Assembly (NCBI GenBank): GCA_018343915.1
Contig: JABRWF010000005.1
Location: 841,001-905,000 of the forward strand
Direction of reading: 5' to 3'
Length of the DNA stretch: 64,000 bases
From: Agroathelia rolfsii
Taxonomy: Eukaryota; Basidiomycota; Agaricomycetes; Amylocorticiales; Amylocorticiaceae
A program made the translations under genes and the position numbers. The notes below the pieces were generated by a model. That model searched no databases. It worked only from the letters and a program-made list of their open reading frames with translations, and was not told the DNA's origin. Below are positions 1 through 12,991 of the stretch, in pieces (within the stretch, counting starts at the first letter, position 1; each line of letters starts with the position of its first letter).

Positions 1-916
1 GGTATCGCATTTTTGCATCACTGGTCGTAACCCGAGTTGTTCACTTGTCGACAACCTACTCTCAACCAAGTCGACTTGGTCCTTTCCACTCACAACTTTG
101 CGTATCATCATCATCATCATCATCATCATCATAATTAACTACACATCGATAATAGCATTACCGTAATTATCATTCCCAAAATAAAATCCACATCCCCGCG
201 GGATCATCAACGTCATCTTCCCATGCCGTCGCCGTCTCTTTCCCTCTCTCTCTTATCGCACTCGCAATCACAACGTTTACCTTTGTCACATGCGAGCCGG
301 ACCTGAACATAACGCGGTCGCTTGCATATGATAATGATGTATTTGTCTACGTCTCAAGACTTCGTATTGAAGCCGAGGGACTAATCGCACGTTGCTACTT
401 TTTATCTATTGATCATGGCTGGTTTACATCTGATAAATGAACTTTCCATCTATCCTCGTATATTCTATTCATCCGTAAAATCAAATGCGCCACAAAAATC
501 ACGAGGAGAGACTCAAGTGATTATCGTTCAATAACAGAAACAATTACATTGAGATATTCTGATACATAGAGTAGTTAACGGGTATCAGCAAGCGAACCTC
601 TAGGGAAAAAAAAAAAAAAAGACAAATGTTACAGGGTAGAGAGGGATACAATACCTTGGGATATTATCCTATTTGTGAGCAAAGAGAGAGAAAAAGACAA
701 TGAGGGAAGACAGTGGATGTGTAGTAAATGTACAGTATGTATGTAATCTAGAGGCGTATCCATTTCGTGTTTCGTGTGGGTAGTGTGTTGTGGGTGATAA
801 GGGTCTGAAAAAGTAAAAGAACCATGTTTCTTATGCCAGTGTGTCGCTTCGGTCATCGTCATGTAGCAGCAGCAGCAACAACAACGACATGAAACAAATC
901 TCACTTGCTCGCTCGT
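1..916. other. Intergenic region, 3' side of erdS
   Basis: No convincing coding exon was seen. The stretch carries an (ATC)n microsatellite near 104-132, an A run near 605-620, and CA/GA-rich low-complexity DNA. The part next to 917 should hold the 3' untranslated region of the leftward erdS gene. Short open frames here are low-complexity and lack homology that I can recognise. Confidence 0.6.
104..132. repeat. (ATC)n trinucleotide microsatellite
   Basis: About ten uninterrupted ATC units are visible. It lies outside any gene model and looks like an ordinary simple repeat. Confidence 0.9.
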
Positions 917-3900
917 CTACTTCGCTTCGGGATCATCCTCCTGGAAAAAATCCATGATCGCCTTGACGCCCGTGAGACCGAGCCCATCGGGAGGATACGC
1001 GATATACACCTCATCGCTCTCCGCCCCGAGCTTCTGCTTGAACTCGCTCTTGTTGCCCAGCTTGAGCCGACGCGCGATATCCGCGTACGCTTTGCTCAGC
1101 ATCTTGACCCGCATGCCGTCGACGCCGTGCACGGGCTTGAACTCTGTCGAGGCGCCAGCACCAAACGTCACAGAGCGCGCGCCCGCAGCGGCAACGGCCT
1201 TGATCGCCTCCGTGATGGCGTACTCGATCGAGCCAGACGGCGCACCGGGGAAGTCGAGCGAAAACTTGACTTGGTAGCCGTGCAAGGGCGACAATTGGTG
1301 CATGACGACGAAGGCATGGATATTGCCCTCCTTGTCCTCAGCGGAGAAATATCGACGATGGCTTGGGTCTATCCATGGGCGAATGTTCGTGAGATGAACC
1401 TATAGGCGACCAACCGTATATTAGAAAATGTGTGAATGATCAAAAACTTTAGGTCGTCAACTAACCTGTTCGCCCTTGCGATTGTTCTGCCAATCCTTGA
1501 CACGCTCATCGACCTTCTTCACCACCTCCTCCGGCGGCAGCTTAAACGGCGGGAACTCGACAATCTTGATCCCCTCCGCCTGCGCATGCCTCAGCTTCTT
1601 CTGCACCGCCTTATCATACGTCGAGTCGATCGCGCTGGGCTTGTCAATCTTCTGCTCTGCTACACACGTGAGCGTATGCCACCCTTTGTGACCCGCGAGG
1701 TACTCCTCCACCTCCTCGCTGATCAACAACCAGATCGGCTTCAACTTCTGCTCCGTACGCAACCAGCTCAAAAACTCCTCGATCACGCGCGGCTTCTGCG
1801 ACGGGTCACACAGCGGGTCGCCCACGACGATCGCCGTCTTGTGCGACGACGGCACGTAGCCGACCGCCGCGCCCGTGTCGTAGTGGCGCCAGACATGATA
1901 TCGCTCGTCGAGCCAGGACGTGTTCGTGGCATCACCGTAGTTGGCAATCAGCTTCTCTAGCGGCTGGAACGCGCGCTCGTCCGTTCCCTCGTCGGCCGTC
2001 GCCTCCAGGCTCCGCCACGGCGGTGGGTTCGTGCTCGCCTCTGGGTGCGGCAGATCCAGCACCGGCGGCCGCGCCGGTAGACTCTTCGGATCGCGCGGGA
2101 AGAGCGACGCAAAGCGGACGTTACCCAGGTTGAGCAGTAGCATGATAATCCGCTCGAGGCCGATACCGCAGCCCGCATGCGGCGGCGCGCCGTACTCGAA
2201 CCCGTCGATGTACTCCTCCATGCTGTGCACGGAGATGTTGAGCTCGCGCATGCGCGCCTTGAGCGCCTGTGCGTCGTGCTGACGCTGGCCACCCGTCGTG
2301 ATCTCCTGCCCACGCAAAAAGATGTCAAACGAGTTCGTCACCTTCGGGTTCGTTGGATCTCGCATCGTGTAGAACGGCCGTGCATCGGTGGGGAACTTGT
2401 CGAGAATGTAGTAGTCTGTGCCGTACTTCTCCTTTATGAGCTCACCGAGCCGGATCTCGGCGCGCGTGCTCAGGTCCTCGTCCGGCGAAGGCTCGCTCCC
2501 ATCATCGTTCTTCCAGCCAGACTCGACGAGCATCTGGATACCTTCCGCAAACGGGATGCGCGGTGTCTCCTCCAGCCAGACAAGATCCTCGTGCGGGAAG
2601 CGCAGCTTGATGATCTCCAGCTCGCGTCGGTAGCGGTCGTAGATGCCCTTGAAGATCGCTTTGAGGGTGTCGTCGATCACGTCCATCGCCTCGTAGTAGC
2701 TCTCCTGCAGCGCCATCTCGATATCCAGTCCGACGTACTCCGTCAGGTGCCGGTGCGTGTTGCTGTTCTCCGCGCGGAACACGGGCCCGATCTCATACAC
2801 GCGGTTGAAATCGGCAGAGATGCACATCTGCTTCGCGAGCTGCGGGCTCTGTGCGAGGAAGGCGGCGCGGTTGAAGTACGACACCTCAAAGACGCTCGCG
2901 CCGGACTCGGTAGCGCCGCCCTGGAGCTTGGGCGTGTGTATCTCGATAAACCCAAGCTCGTTGAGGTGTGTACGGAAGAGATTGCATACGGCCGCGTTGA
3001 TGCGGAAGATGGACTGCGACGCGGGCGTCCTCAGATCGATCAGGCGGTGTGTGAGCCGTGTGCGGTCCGTGATGTTGTGCTGATTCTCCTCATCGTGGGA
3101 CTCCTTCGCCTTGATGGACTCTTCCTGGGCTTCGTATACGGTAAAAGGTAGGTGCTTTGTCGGCTGTGCGAGGACATGCAAGGTGCGGATGAGAAGTTCG
3201 GTATCGTGGATCGTCGCTCCGACGACTTCCTCGACGCCTTTCGGCTCTTGTAGGACACCGGTAACGAGAACGATGGTCTCGCTCGGTAGGCGCTCGGCCC
3301 ACCTGACCATGTGTCCAGAGATGACATCTAGTTCTTCGCTAAGGACGCCCTGAAGCGTCGTCGTCTGCTGACGGAAGACAAAGAATGCCAACTTTGAGCT
3401 GACGCTACGAATTGTATGTATGCGGGCTCTGAATGCAATCTCAGACCCAATGTCCTTGGAAGAGATGCCCGTTAATGAGGCTGGATACGGTTTGGGGTTC
3501 GTAATGGTCTTCAAACAATGATTAGCCTTTTTTTTTTTTTTTTTGAAGAAGCAGTAGCATTTTGTGAATCAGAATCAGACACAAACCTCTGCCTTTCCAT
3601 ATCTGGCACGCATCTCAGGGGACTCGGTTTTCAATGCGATGCCTTCGGATTCCATCCTCCTCATCTTGATTTCCTTTTCCCGCTGCAATTGCGCCATAAT
3701 CTTCTTCTCGGCCTCGTCCTCCTTGGCCTGGACATGGCCCCTTTGTGTGCCTGCGCTGTCCCTTGAGCGTATTTGATCATCAGCAAAGGAGACGCCATTG
3801 ACGTATACGCTTCCATTGGAGTAAGTAGTCGATGTAGGCGAGGGCGCAGGCGAGTGCGACTTGGAGCGCACGTGGCCGACGGTCTGCTTGACCTTGTTTA

Positions 3901-3922
3901 TCGACTTTCGAATTGCCGACAT
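917..3922 (-). CDS. erdS: Aspartyl-tRNA synthetase fused to DUF2156 transferase (ErdS-type ergosteryl-aspartate synthase)
   Basis: Exons are 3587-3922, 1466-3508 and 917-1399, all joined in phase 0, giving 953 aa. Residues about 1-110 are a basic/coiled N-terminal extension. The next ~520 residues are a eukaryote-type class IIb AspRS: OB-fold anticodon domain, then motif 2 (FRAENSNTHRHLTEY) and motif 3 (GCGIGLER). After a short linker the last ~310 residues are a DUF2156/MprF C-terminal-type aminoacyl-tRNA transferase domain, with KAVQKKLRHAQAEG as its GNAT-like signature. Established knowledge: this exact fusion in fungi makes Asp-tRNA and transfers Asp to the 3-hydroxyl of ergosterol. That activity is assigned here from architecture only. 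The reading frame is intact and the length fits the family. It might also supply Asp-tRNA for translation. Confidence 0.9.
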
Positions 3923-5395
3923 GCAAGAGCTAAGAGAGACGAGAGAGATGCAAAAGACGAGTAGAGTACAGACAGAGATTTCGAGAGTGCATCCGAGTGA
4001 TTTTCAGTCTTTTATGCAGCCTCGACGTCATCGGCGACTGCGAGTGAGGGGCAATTGACGTCATAGTCGCTTCAGAGAAGCCACGCGACGGTCACGTGCT
4101 ATGATCCGGCGTGATCTGGCCTCGCGTGCAGATGATGATGATGACCATGTCAGCATCGACGTAGTAGTCCATGCCAAGAGTGTGGGCAGCACCACAAAGA
4201 AGATGAAGAAGATGCAGAGAACCAGAACGTTCGAGATGGCTAGACCTATGTGAGGGGCAAGCTTAGACCAGGCCTCGTAATTGGACCTTTAGAAATTACC
4301 ATTGGTCCCTCGGGCTATCGTCATGGTGATGTTTCTGAAGAGACCGTCTGCTTGGTATGCTTGGTATTTGTACATTGCAACCTTCTCGTATGACGCAATG
4401 ACGCTCGACAACCGCCGGTTCCTGAGTCGTTCCCGATGCTCGGATGCACGCGAACACTCCTGACGGAGGTACATGTACTACTGGAAACGGACTTGTGCAA
4501 CAGGTGGTAATTTACTGCTCTTAGCAACCAATAAAGCTTGGAGGATTGACTCAGAGGATAATAACCGTAGCTATATAGGTCAGTAATGTAAATTAGAATA
4601 CCCAATCGGTGAACCATGCCCGTTGAATCGTTTTTTAATAGCATTGCACGCTGGCAAACGGCAGAATTGATACGAAATGGTTTTCCAGTTGCCCATTAGC
4701 GATCAAATTGGAGAGAAAATAACCCGACTACGAATCGTGGGATCAATGCAGTGTTAGAGTAGCTAGCAACTGTGCTATGTATCTTGTGTGTAATAAAAAG
4801 TTTGTGCCCTAAAAACAGCTCGACCGATCCCCGGACTTCGGCCCGGCGGCATCCTCCCGTCGGCAGTGGATCAACTACATCTTGCGGTGATCCTTTAGCT
4901 GCATCTACATATGCTACTCTATACATTTCTGTGGCCCGCCTGGGGATTCTGGGGTAGCATCATCAAGCACATGAACCTGCATAGGTTCCGAGAAATATCC
5001 AGAAAAGCACGAGACAAACTTGAGCATCTCTTCCCGCTGTTCTCGTCAACGGACGAGAATTGGGGGTTTTTTTTTTTTTACGTGGCAATGCATGCATGTA
5101 TGCAACTGCTATCCTCCTCCGGCTAAATCTTCATGGCTTGGCTTCAGAAACGGAATTTGTAACATCCTCCGAATCTTGTACGTGGCAACCCGACTGAACC
5201 TGCCTCTCGTGGTCTCAGTATTTTCCTGTATGCTAAGGGAAAAAAAAAGTCATAAATACCCTGCGTGCGATCCAGCATATTTCCAACAACACCTTTGATT
5301 TTTTCCCCTCCCTATCCCTCTCACATTTCCTACAGTCGTGAGCCAAGTGCACTCTTTCCCCCTTCGTTCTTATCAGCTTTTTCTACCTCTACACA
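3923..5395. other. Intergenic region between erdS and the polygalacturonase gene
   Basis: This divergent intergenic region of almost 1.5 kb should contain the promoters of both flanking genes. Open frames on either strand are short and show no recognisable domain. A GC-rich patch at about 4815-4890 stands out from AT-richer surroundings, but I could not assign it. T/C-rich tracts just upstream of 5396 are typical of fungal core promoters. Confidence 0.55.
5251..5260 (+). promoter_or_regulatory. TATA-like box of the polygalacturonase gene
   Basis: An ATAAATA core sits about 140 nt before the start codon and is followed by a pyrimidine-rich leader with CTCC/TTCC runs. Assignment rests on position and composition only. 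Confidence 0.4.
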
Positions 5396-7304
5396 ATGCC
5401 TCGCGTTTCTACTGTGCTTGGAGCCTCGCTCTTCCTTGCTTCTGCGGTCAGCGCTGTGCCTTATGCCAACTCGACTGAGCCGGTCAGAATTGGCAAGCGT
5501 TGCACGTCAACCATCTCATCTCTTTCGTGAGTGACGTCGTGCCGTGCCTAGACGCACGCGCAGAAAAAAAAAAAAGAATTGGTGCCGACGCCCCCTTTTT
5601 TTATTATCCAGGGATGTCACCGATTCCGCCCTGGAGTGCACGACGATCAAGTAAGCCTAATATTTATGACTGTTTCCGTCTGATGCGGAAGCTGAGTTTT
5701 TTTTTCTTATTGTAATGCAGCATCAAGTCTTTTAGCGTACCTGCCGGAAAGACCTTCGATATTTGTAAATACGATACAATTGCATGATATGTATTCAAGG
5801 GAAGGCTGAGGACTTTGCTTTAGCTAACCTTGCGGATGGTACTACCGTTAACCTCCTCGGTGATGTCACCTTTGGTTACAAGGAATGGGACGGCCCTCTC
5901 TTCCAGATCGGCACCAAGAGCAAGACCGCTACCTGGCATTTCAATGGCAACGGCCACACCTTGAACGGACAGGTAGTTTTTCCTCTCCTTCTAGAGTGAC
6001 ATTTACTCATCAGTCGATTTACTAGGGCGCCCAATACTGGGACGGCAAGGGCACCAACGGTGGCAAGACCAAGCCTGTACGCCATCTGGACAATTATTAA
6101 TGTTTGAAAAGCTGTTCTAAACAAGTGATTTATAGCACCCTATGGTCAAACTCTACCATGGCACAGGCTCTTTTAAGGATGTCGTAAGTCAACACAGTAT
6201 TTCTCGATTAAGATATATGCGATCGCTAACCCATCTATTCTTAGACTGTCCTGAACGTATGTGGAATTCATACTGCGTTCTTGCACCGCAAGAGGACCAA
6301 ATTACTTACAAAATCAAATGTAGAGCCCTGCTCAGGCCGTCAGTGTTGGCACTAGCGCCGCGTTCACCATTAGCGGTGTGACCATTGACAACGTAAGATC
6401 TCCTGACAGACACGGCTGATATTTGCTCTGCTGACTGGAATATATTTACAGTCTGCTGGTTCGTCCAAGGGCCACAACGTGAGTTGAATCGGCATTCAGT
6501 GCATCGATTTTGAATTATGTGCCTATGAATGAATGAATCCTTCCTAGACTGACTGCTTCGACGTCTCTGCTGACGATGTGACCATCACCGGCAACGTCTG
6601 CAAGAACCAGGACGACTGTCTCGCCGTTAACAAGGGATCCAACATCGAGTTCTCCGACAACAAGTGCTCTGGTGGCCACGGTATTTCCATCGGTTCGGTC
6701 AAGTCTGACCACAACGTCGAAAGCGTCACGATCTCGGGCAACACTGTCACCGACTCTGCCAACGGTCTGCGCATCAAGACTGTCTATGGTGCTACCGACG
6801 CTGCTGGTAAGATCGTTTTTACTAAACCCTGTTGGTGCCTAAATGTCTTATATCGATGTGTATGTGTGCAGTGACCAACATCGTTTACAAGGACAACACT
6901 GTCTCCGGCATCTCCAAGTACGGTGTTGTTATTGAGCAGGACTACGAAGTGCGTTACTCCATCATTTTCTTGTTTGATCTGCGCAACTCATAAAAACAAC
7001 TATTTTTTTTCCCCTTGCAGAACGGCTCCCCCACCGGCAAGCCCTCCAACGGTGTTACCCTCGGCCCTGTCACCTTCGAGGGCACAAACAAGGTCTCTGT
7101 TAACTCGGGCGCCAAGGAAGTCTACGTCCTCTGCGGCAGCAAGTGCACTGGCACCTGGGACTGGTCTGGTCTCTCCGTCAGCGGCGGCTCTTCCGGCAGC
7201 ATCAGTACGTTTTCCCTTTCAAATCCTATGTTGGTTCTTCTGACTAACGAACGATCGTTGGTGTGCATACAGACTATGACCACATCAGTAGCTTCAAGCT
7301 CTAA
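5396..7304 (+). CDS. Secreted endo-polygalacturonase, GH28
   Basis: Hydrolyses alpha-1,4-galacturonosyl bonds in pectin; secreted. Thirteen short exons splice into one frame of roughly 360 aa. Residues 1-20 form a signal peptide (hydrophobic VLGASLFLASAVSA), followed by a propeptide ending near GKR, then a right-handed beta-helix. All four GH28 signatures are visible in order: NTDCFD, QDDC, GGHGISIGS and RIKTV. These supply the catalytic Asp trio, His and Arg/Lys. Cysteines bracket the C-terminal region (CGSKC). One internal exon (6245-6256) is only 12 nt and encodes TVLN. The stop follows SSFKL. It stands alone with no visible pectinase cluster. The start was chosen for the signal peptide and the upstream leader. 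The intron after FDI gives an unusual Trp at the joint, so that junction is slightly uncertain. Confidence 0.93.
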
Positions 7305-8341
7305 ATGCGACAGCGCATACACACATACACACGCTCATTCCCAGGCTGCTAGTATTATCCAGCAATTTTGTTTTTACTGTATAATTATTTTCGTCGGGTT
7401 CCTCAGGGAGAAACCCATTTGATTGGGCATATGTCCTTGATGGACCTGGCCTAATTTCACTCGGTGTTACCACTGCTATTGTTTGCTATACCCTTCAAGC
7501 CCAGCCTCTTCTTAAGAAATATGTGTTAGCTTTTTGGAATTGGCATATGAATATTTTATTGTGACTACAAGCCTTGAAGTGTGAGTGCCTAGTAATAGGA
7601 CGATGGGGCCGATATATACATCGCGTGAGAAGCGTTAAGCTTTCAGAAGAGTTTCAATATTACTCAGGAATTCATAGTGTTTGCAACTTATACCCATTGT
7701 CCTTCATACCCTCCAAATGCCTTATCTTCTCTGTCAATCCATTCCACAAGCCAGTTATATATATTGTAAACTCGAGACTTCTGACTACTGAAATGGTTTA
7801 TATATGTATACGTGCTCTTCTAGGGCACACTAACAATTTCGCATTTTGATGATAGTATATGAATTATGAATTTCTTCCCCACACATTAACCCCCGACTTT
7901 AATTTCTGGGACTCGAGACTACTTGACAATCGTCTCTGGTATTGAGTATTGAGCCCTTATGCACCTTCCACTCATGCAGCAGCCTGAATGAGCGCAACGG
8001 CCTCAGCTGAGTAAAGATGGGGATCTCAGTAGCGCATAGGTGACTAGTATGACATCATAAAGGAAAACCGATAAAAAGGGAAAAAGGATGCGAGATGCGG
8101 GAGATCGAAGAGGTAATACTAAGAAGGAAGACGATGCTAAGAGTAAAGTGTGGTGACATGACAGTTGTCAGGTCGCTCGATGAGAGCTCGGTCGCATGCG
8201 AGGTCGTGTAGAGAGCGAGGATGTCTCCTTACAGAGACAAGAGAAAGCAGCAATCGAAGCAGTAGTTTCCGGCGTGCAGTCGCCAACGACATAATATCTC
8301 ATGTCATTATTGAACTAGAGTTGCAAATCTTACATTCGATG
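7305..8341. other. Convergent intergenic region between polygalacturonase and APN2 genes
   Basis: Both neighbouring genes end into this stretch, so it should hold two 3' untranslated regions. It is AT-rich at first and purine-rich after about 8040. No domain-bearing open frame, tRNA or repeat was recognised. Confidence 0.6.
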
Positions 8342-10616
8342 TCACTGACGTCGCCGTACATCACTTTCCCAAGAAAAATAATTACATCTCCATTGCGGAT
8401 CGACCTCTTCACGACGCCGCTCTTCTCGACCCTTGTCATAGCCAGGTCCAACGGGCCTACATGATGAACACGCATTAGCGTTTGTCTGATTGCATGACGG
8501 AGAAGAAAAGAAGGGAGAGAGAGGCAAGAATCACCTAGAGCAAATGTAAAACGCCCTGCCTTTGTTTGGCCCTTGCTTCGTCACAGTCAAAAGCTTTGCC
8601 GGCTTCCCATGAACGGTACAATTCGGCGCTTGGGTGGGTGTCATAAGCGCCGCCCACGCTTTCGTATCGTTCTTCTTCCTCCCCATCCCTGGAAAGGAGG
8701 ACGGACATGATGGAGACGCCTCTGAGTCCGCTTCCTGAGCGAGACGCACCGCAAACGCATAATCCTCCTCGATTTCTGACGGCGTTTGAGATGAAGGGGG
8801 CAGTATTGATGAGTCGTCTAGGTCTGTGAGGTCAATGACATCTACCTCGCTTCCGATATTTCCGACTGATGATTGCGATGGAGGTTGAGGTATTTCTGCG
8901 ATCCGAGTGGCAGTGGAAGAGCGAGCAAAGAAAGAGGAGAGTTTGGCCTGTCCAGGATCTGATGCCTTCTTCTTTGCGCTCTTGAAGTCTGATTCGGGGA
9001 CTTTGGTCTTGGATTTAGATCGAGTGACGGTTAGGATGGCTGAAGTCTGCCTTGATTGCGATGAAGATGGTTTCGGAGACGAAACAGATCTGCAAGTAGG
9101 TGAATCATCATCTCCGTCACTTGAGGCGTTGTCTTCTATTCGTCTGCGTTTTGCTGATGCATCGACATCTAGCGACGGTGTACCTGACGCTGATACCTCC
9201 CCAGCGCCGAGTCCAGAAGTTGTCTCCTCTAAAGTAGTCACAGATTTCTGCCCATTATCGACATCCAGAGCTCGTTTCTCGGTGGTCTTGACATTAGATT
9301 TTCTACTGAAGAAACTGGCAACCGATTTCTGTCGATGCTCCGACCACCATTTGGCGGCCAACCTGGGCACGTCGCGCTCCTTGTCCATCCCCAGTGATTT
9401 TTTCAGCGTTATTTCCGCTTCAGTTGGTGGAACATCCAAGTTCTCGCCGACCAGTAAAGGATTTTCGTTCTCATCATAGCACGGAGTATCCCTGAGTTCA
9501 ACCCATACAGGGCAGTGATCGGAGCCCATGAAGGAAGGCGAAATATCTGCCGCTTTGATCCATGGCAGAAGAGCTTTGGAGCAGAGAACGTAGTCGATTC
9601 TTTGGCCGTAGTTTGATTGTCGAGCTAAAATCTTAGTGTTCCAACCTACAATGAAGAAATCGTAAAGAGTGAGAAGAGATTACAGAACAATTAAAGCGCG
9701 TCGAACGTACAGGTAAACATCCCTTTGCGTTCCGGCCAAAACCTCCGAACTACGTCAACCATTCCGTCTTGAGTCATCCAATCCCTCAACCACGCTCTGT
9801 CTGGATGGTCTTCCCACCAACTATCTCGTACACTCGCCAAATGTCCGTCAGCAGTATCCAGAGGGGTGGAGCATACGTTCAGGTCGCCAACAACGAGGAC
9901 CTCTCTTCCTGCCAGGAGAAATGACTGTACACGAGCACGGAGAAGACGATGAAAGGCAAGTTTGAAAGGCAGACGCTCTTCATCGGTCAATGCAGGCGCA
10001 TATACATTGAAGAGCACAAAGAGCCCGTAATCGAGAACAAGAACACGACCTTCAGAGTCGAGGTCTCGAAGAGAGATGCTCTCAGGGAGCCCAACGTCCT
10101 CCTCAGATGTGTATGGACAGGTAGTTGATGAAGCCGTTAGGAAAGCGGGGCCAAAATTGCCTGTGAGTCCCTCCTCTGCATCTAGAGCGCGGCAAATGGT
10201 AGATTTAGAATAGACAGCTACTCCAGAATAGCCTGTTCTTGACACAGGAAAGCTAAAGAAAGAGTCGTAGCCCGGGGGGATTGCTACGGACGGAGATAGC
10301 TGGGCACGCGAGGTTTTCATTTCTAGCGCATCATGGGTTATAAGTAGTCCTCAAGGAACATTTTAGAAGCATAAACACCTTGAAAGCAGATGATATCCGC
10401 CTCCAACGCGTCCAAGAGCGTAGAGTATGTCTTGTACCCATTCCACCTGGCACCCCACCAATTCAGAAAGATGACCAGACCAAGAAGTTTGAGTAATTAC
10501 GGGTGATACTGAGGCAACGTCCGTATTCCATTCTATAATAGCAAAGGTTAGTTATAGTGTGCAAAGGCCGTGTTGTGGGGAAAGAGACTTGCAATGTTCC
10601 AGCATAAGAGTCGCAT
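8342..10616 (-). CDS. apn2: AP endonuclease 2 (APN2/APEX2), exonuclease III family
   Basis: Six exons: 10593-10616, 10501-10532, 10379-10446, 9711-10322, 8535-9645 and 8342-8456. They total 1962 nt, or 653 aa. The protein cleaves abasic sites and resects 3' ends in base-excision repair. The N-terminal half is the endonuclease/exonuclease/phosphatase fold: MRLLCWNINGIRT, ADIICFQEMK with catalytic Glu, VGDLNV, FTCWNTK and the closing MGSDHCPV His motif. Two PCNA-binding (PIP-like) motifs follow, QKSVASFF and QAKLSSFF, in a disordered linker. The last ~60 residues form a GRF zinc finger split by the final intron (PNCTVHGKPA, GRAFYICSR, WRCNYFSW). The first exon encodes only eight residues and is followed by a GC-AG intron. 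The gene diverges from bud20. Confidence 0.94.
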
Positions 10617-10686
10617 GGAAAGTTCCGTTGAGGCTCAAATCAAAAGTCCATCTTGCTTCATTACTTTCCACCACTGTCTCAAAATC
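10617..10686. promoter_or_regulatory. Shared 70-bp divergent promoter of apn2 and bud20
   Basis: Only 70 nt separate the two start codons, and both starts are fixed by conserved N-termini (MRLLCWNI and MGRVRRSR). Transcription of the two genes must therefore begin in the same few dozen bases or inside the partner's 5' end. No TATA box is evident. Confidence 0.7.
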
Positions 10687-11258
10687 ATGGGTCGAGTTCG
10701 ACGGTCAAGAGCACATCATGCTCGGAGAGATACACATAGGGGTGCTAGAACACGAGTACTTGATGCTTCACCTCTTTGCACTGGCTTTTTCTCTGATATA
10801 ACATGTAATTACTCAAGGCTCGCACAAAAGATCTTGACCAGATCCAATTAATTGACCTCGACCCCAAAGTGTGTGATCTTACATAGCTCGTCTAAACTTT
10901 TGCTAATATAATCGAACTCTGGGCTTTAACAGAACAGGGCTCGTCTAGAGGCCCAACCCTTGGACTTTGAAATGCCAGGTCTTGCTCAGCACTATTGTGT
11001 AGAATGCGCCAAGTGTGTCAAGATTTTCCATCTGCTCTCACCTTATGTTACTGAAATCTCCTTTCATTCCTATGTTGTTTCCTTTATAGGTACTTTGAAT
11101 CCGACAACGCACTCAAGTCGCATTGGAAGAGCAAGGTGCACAAGCGTCGGTGTCGCGATCTCAGAGAACCGGCTTACACTATCGAGGAGTCCGAACGTGC
11201 TGCGGGCCTTGGTAGGGAAGAATCCCGACCAAAATCCACTATCATTCCAGATGCATGA
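10687..11258 (+). CDS. bud20: C2H2 zinc-finger protein BUD20/ZNF593, 60S ribosome biogenesis
   Basis: Four exons (10687-10755, 10818-10868, 10933-11012, 11090-11258) give 122 aa with consistent phases. The order is diagnostic for the family: basic N-terminus MGRVRRSRAHHARRD, linker with TKDLDQIQLIDLDP, then a single U1-like C2H2 finger (HYCVECAKYFESD followed by HWKSKVHKRR), then EEAERAAGLGRE-like tail, here EESERAAGLGREE. Yeast Bud20 is a shuttling pre-60S export factor. The second intron interrupts the finger right after its second Cys. Length matches the family. Expression may be coupled with apn2 through the shared promoter. Confidence 0.95.
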
Positions 11259-11543
11259 TCTCCTCTTGACGACTTATGTGTACGATCAGCCCCCGTGATG
11301 ATACTTTCCCCCTTAATTTATGCTCTCTTTCCTTGCTTGGCACACGGCTCAACTTATGGAGCTCTATACATTGCAATGCCCCCATCATTCAATCTCGGAA
11401 GAATGGCGGAATGAATGCAACTCATCATTACTGCTTTCAAAATCTATAGTTCCAATGTACAGCATACAGATGTAGAACTACAGAAACGGATATGAAGTGG
11501 CCGTGCTTAGTTAAGTACGCGGAGTTTTCGCAATGCAGCATCT

Positions 11544-12991
<1,448 letters not shown>

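Noticed and set aside
629..904. Minus-strand frame with a poly-Cys start
   Set aside because: Produced by a GCA/ACA simple repeat; no homology, and it lies in the likely 3' side of erdS.
1436..3151. Long plus-strand open frames antisense to erdS (up to 324 codons)
   Set aside because: They overlap the well-supported AspRS/DUF2156 exons, have Arg/Leu/Val-rich composition expected from antisense of GC-rich codons, and show no domain.
4772..4957. Possible small gene at a GC-rich patch in the erdS-polygalacturonase spacer
   Set aside because: Short frames on both strands without start context or family likeness; may be a decayed fragment.
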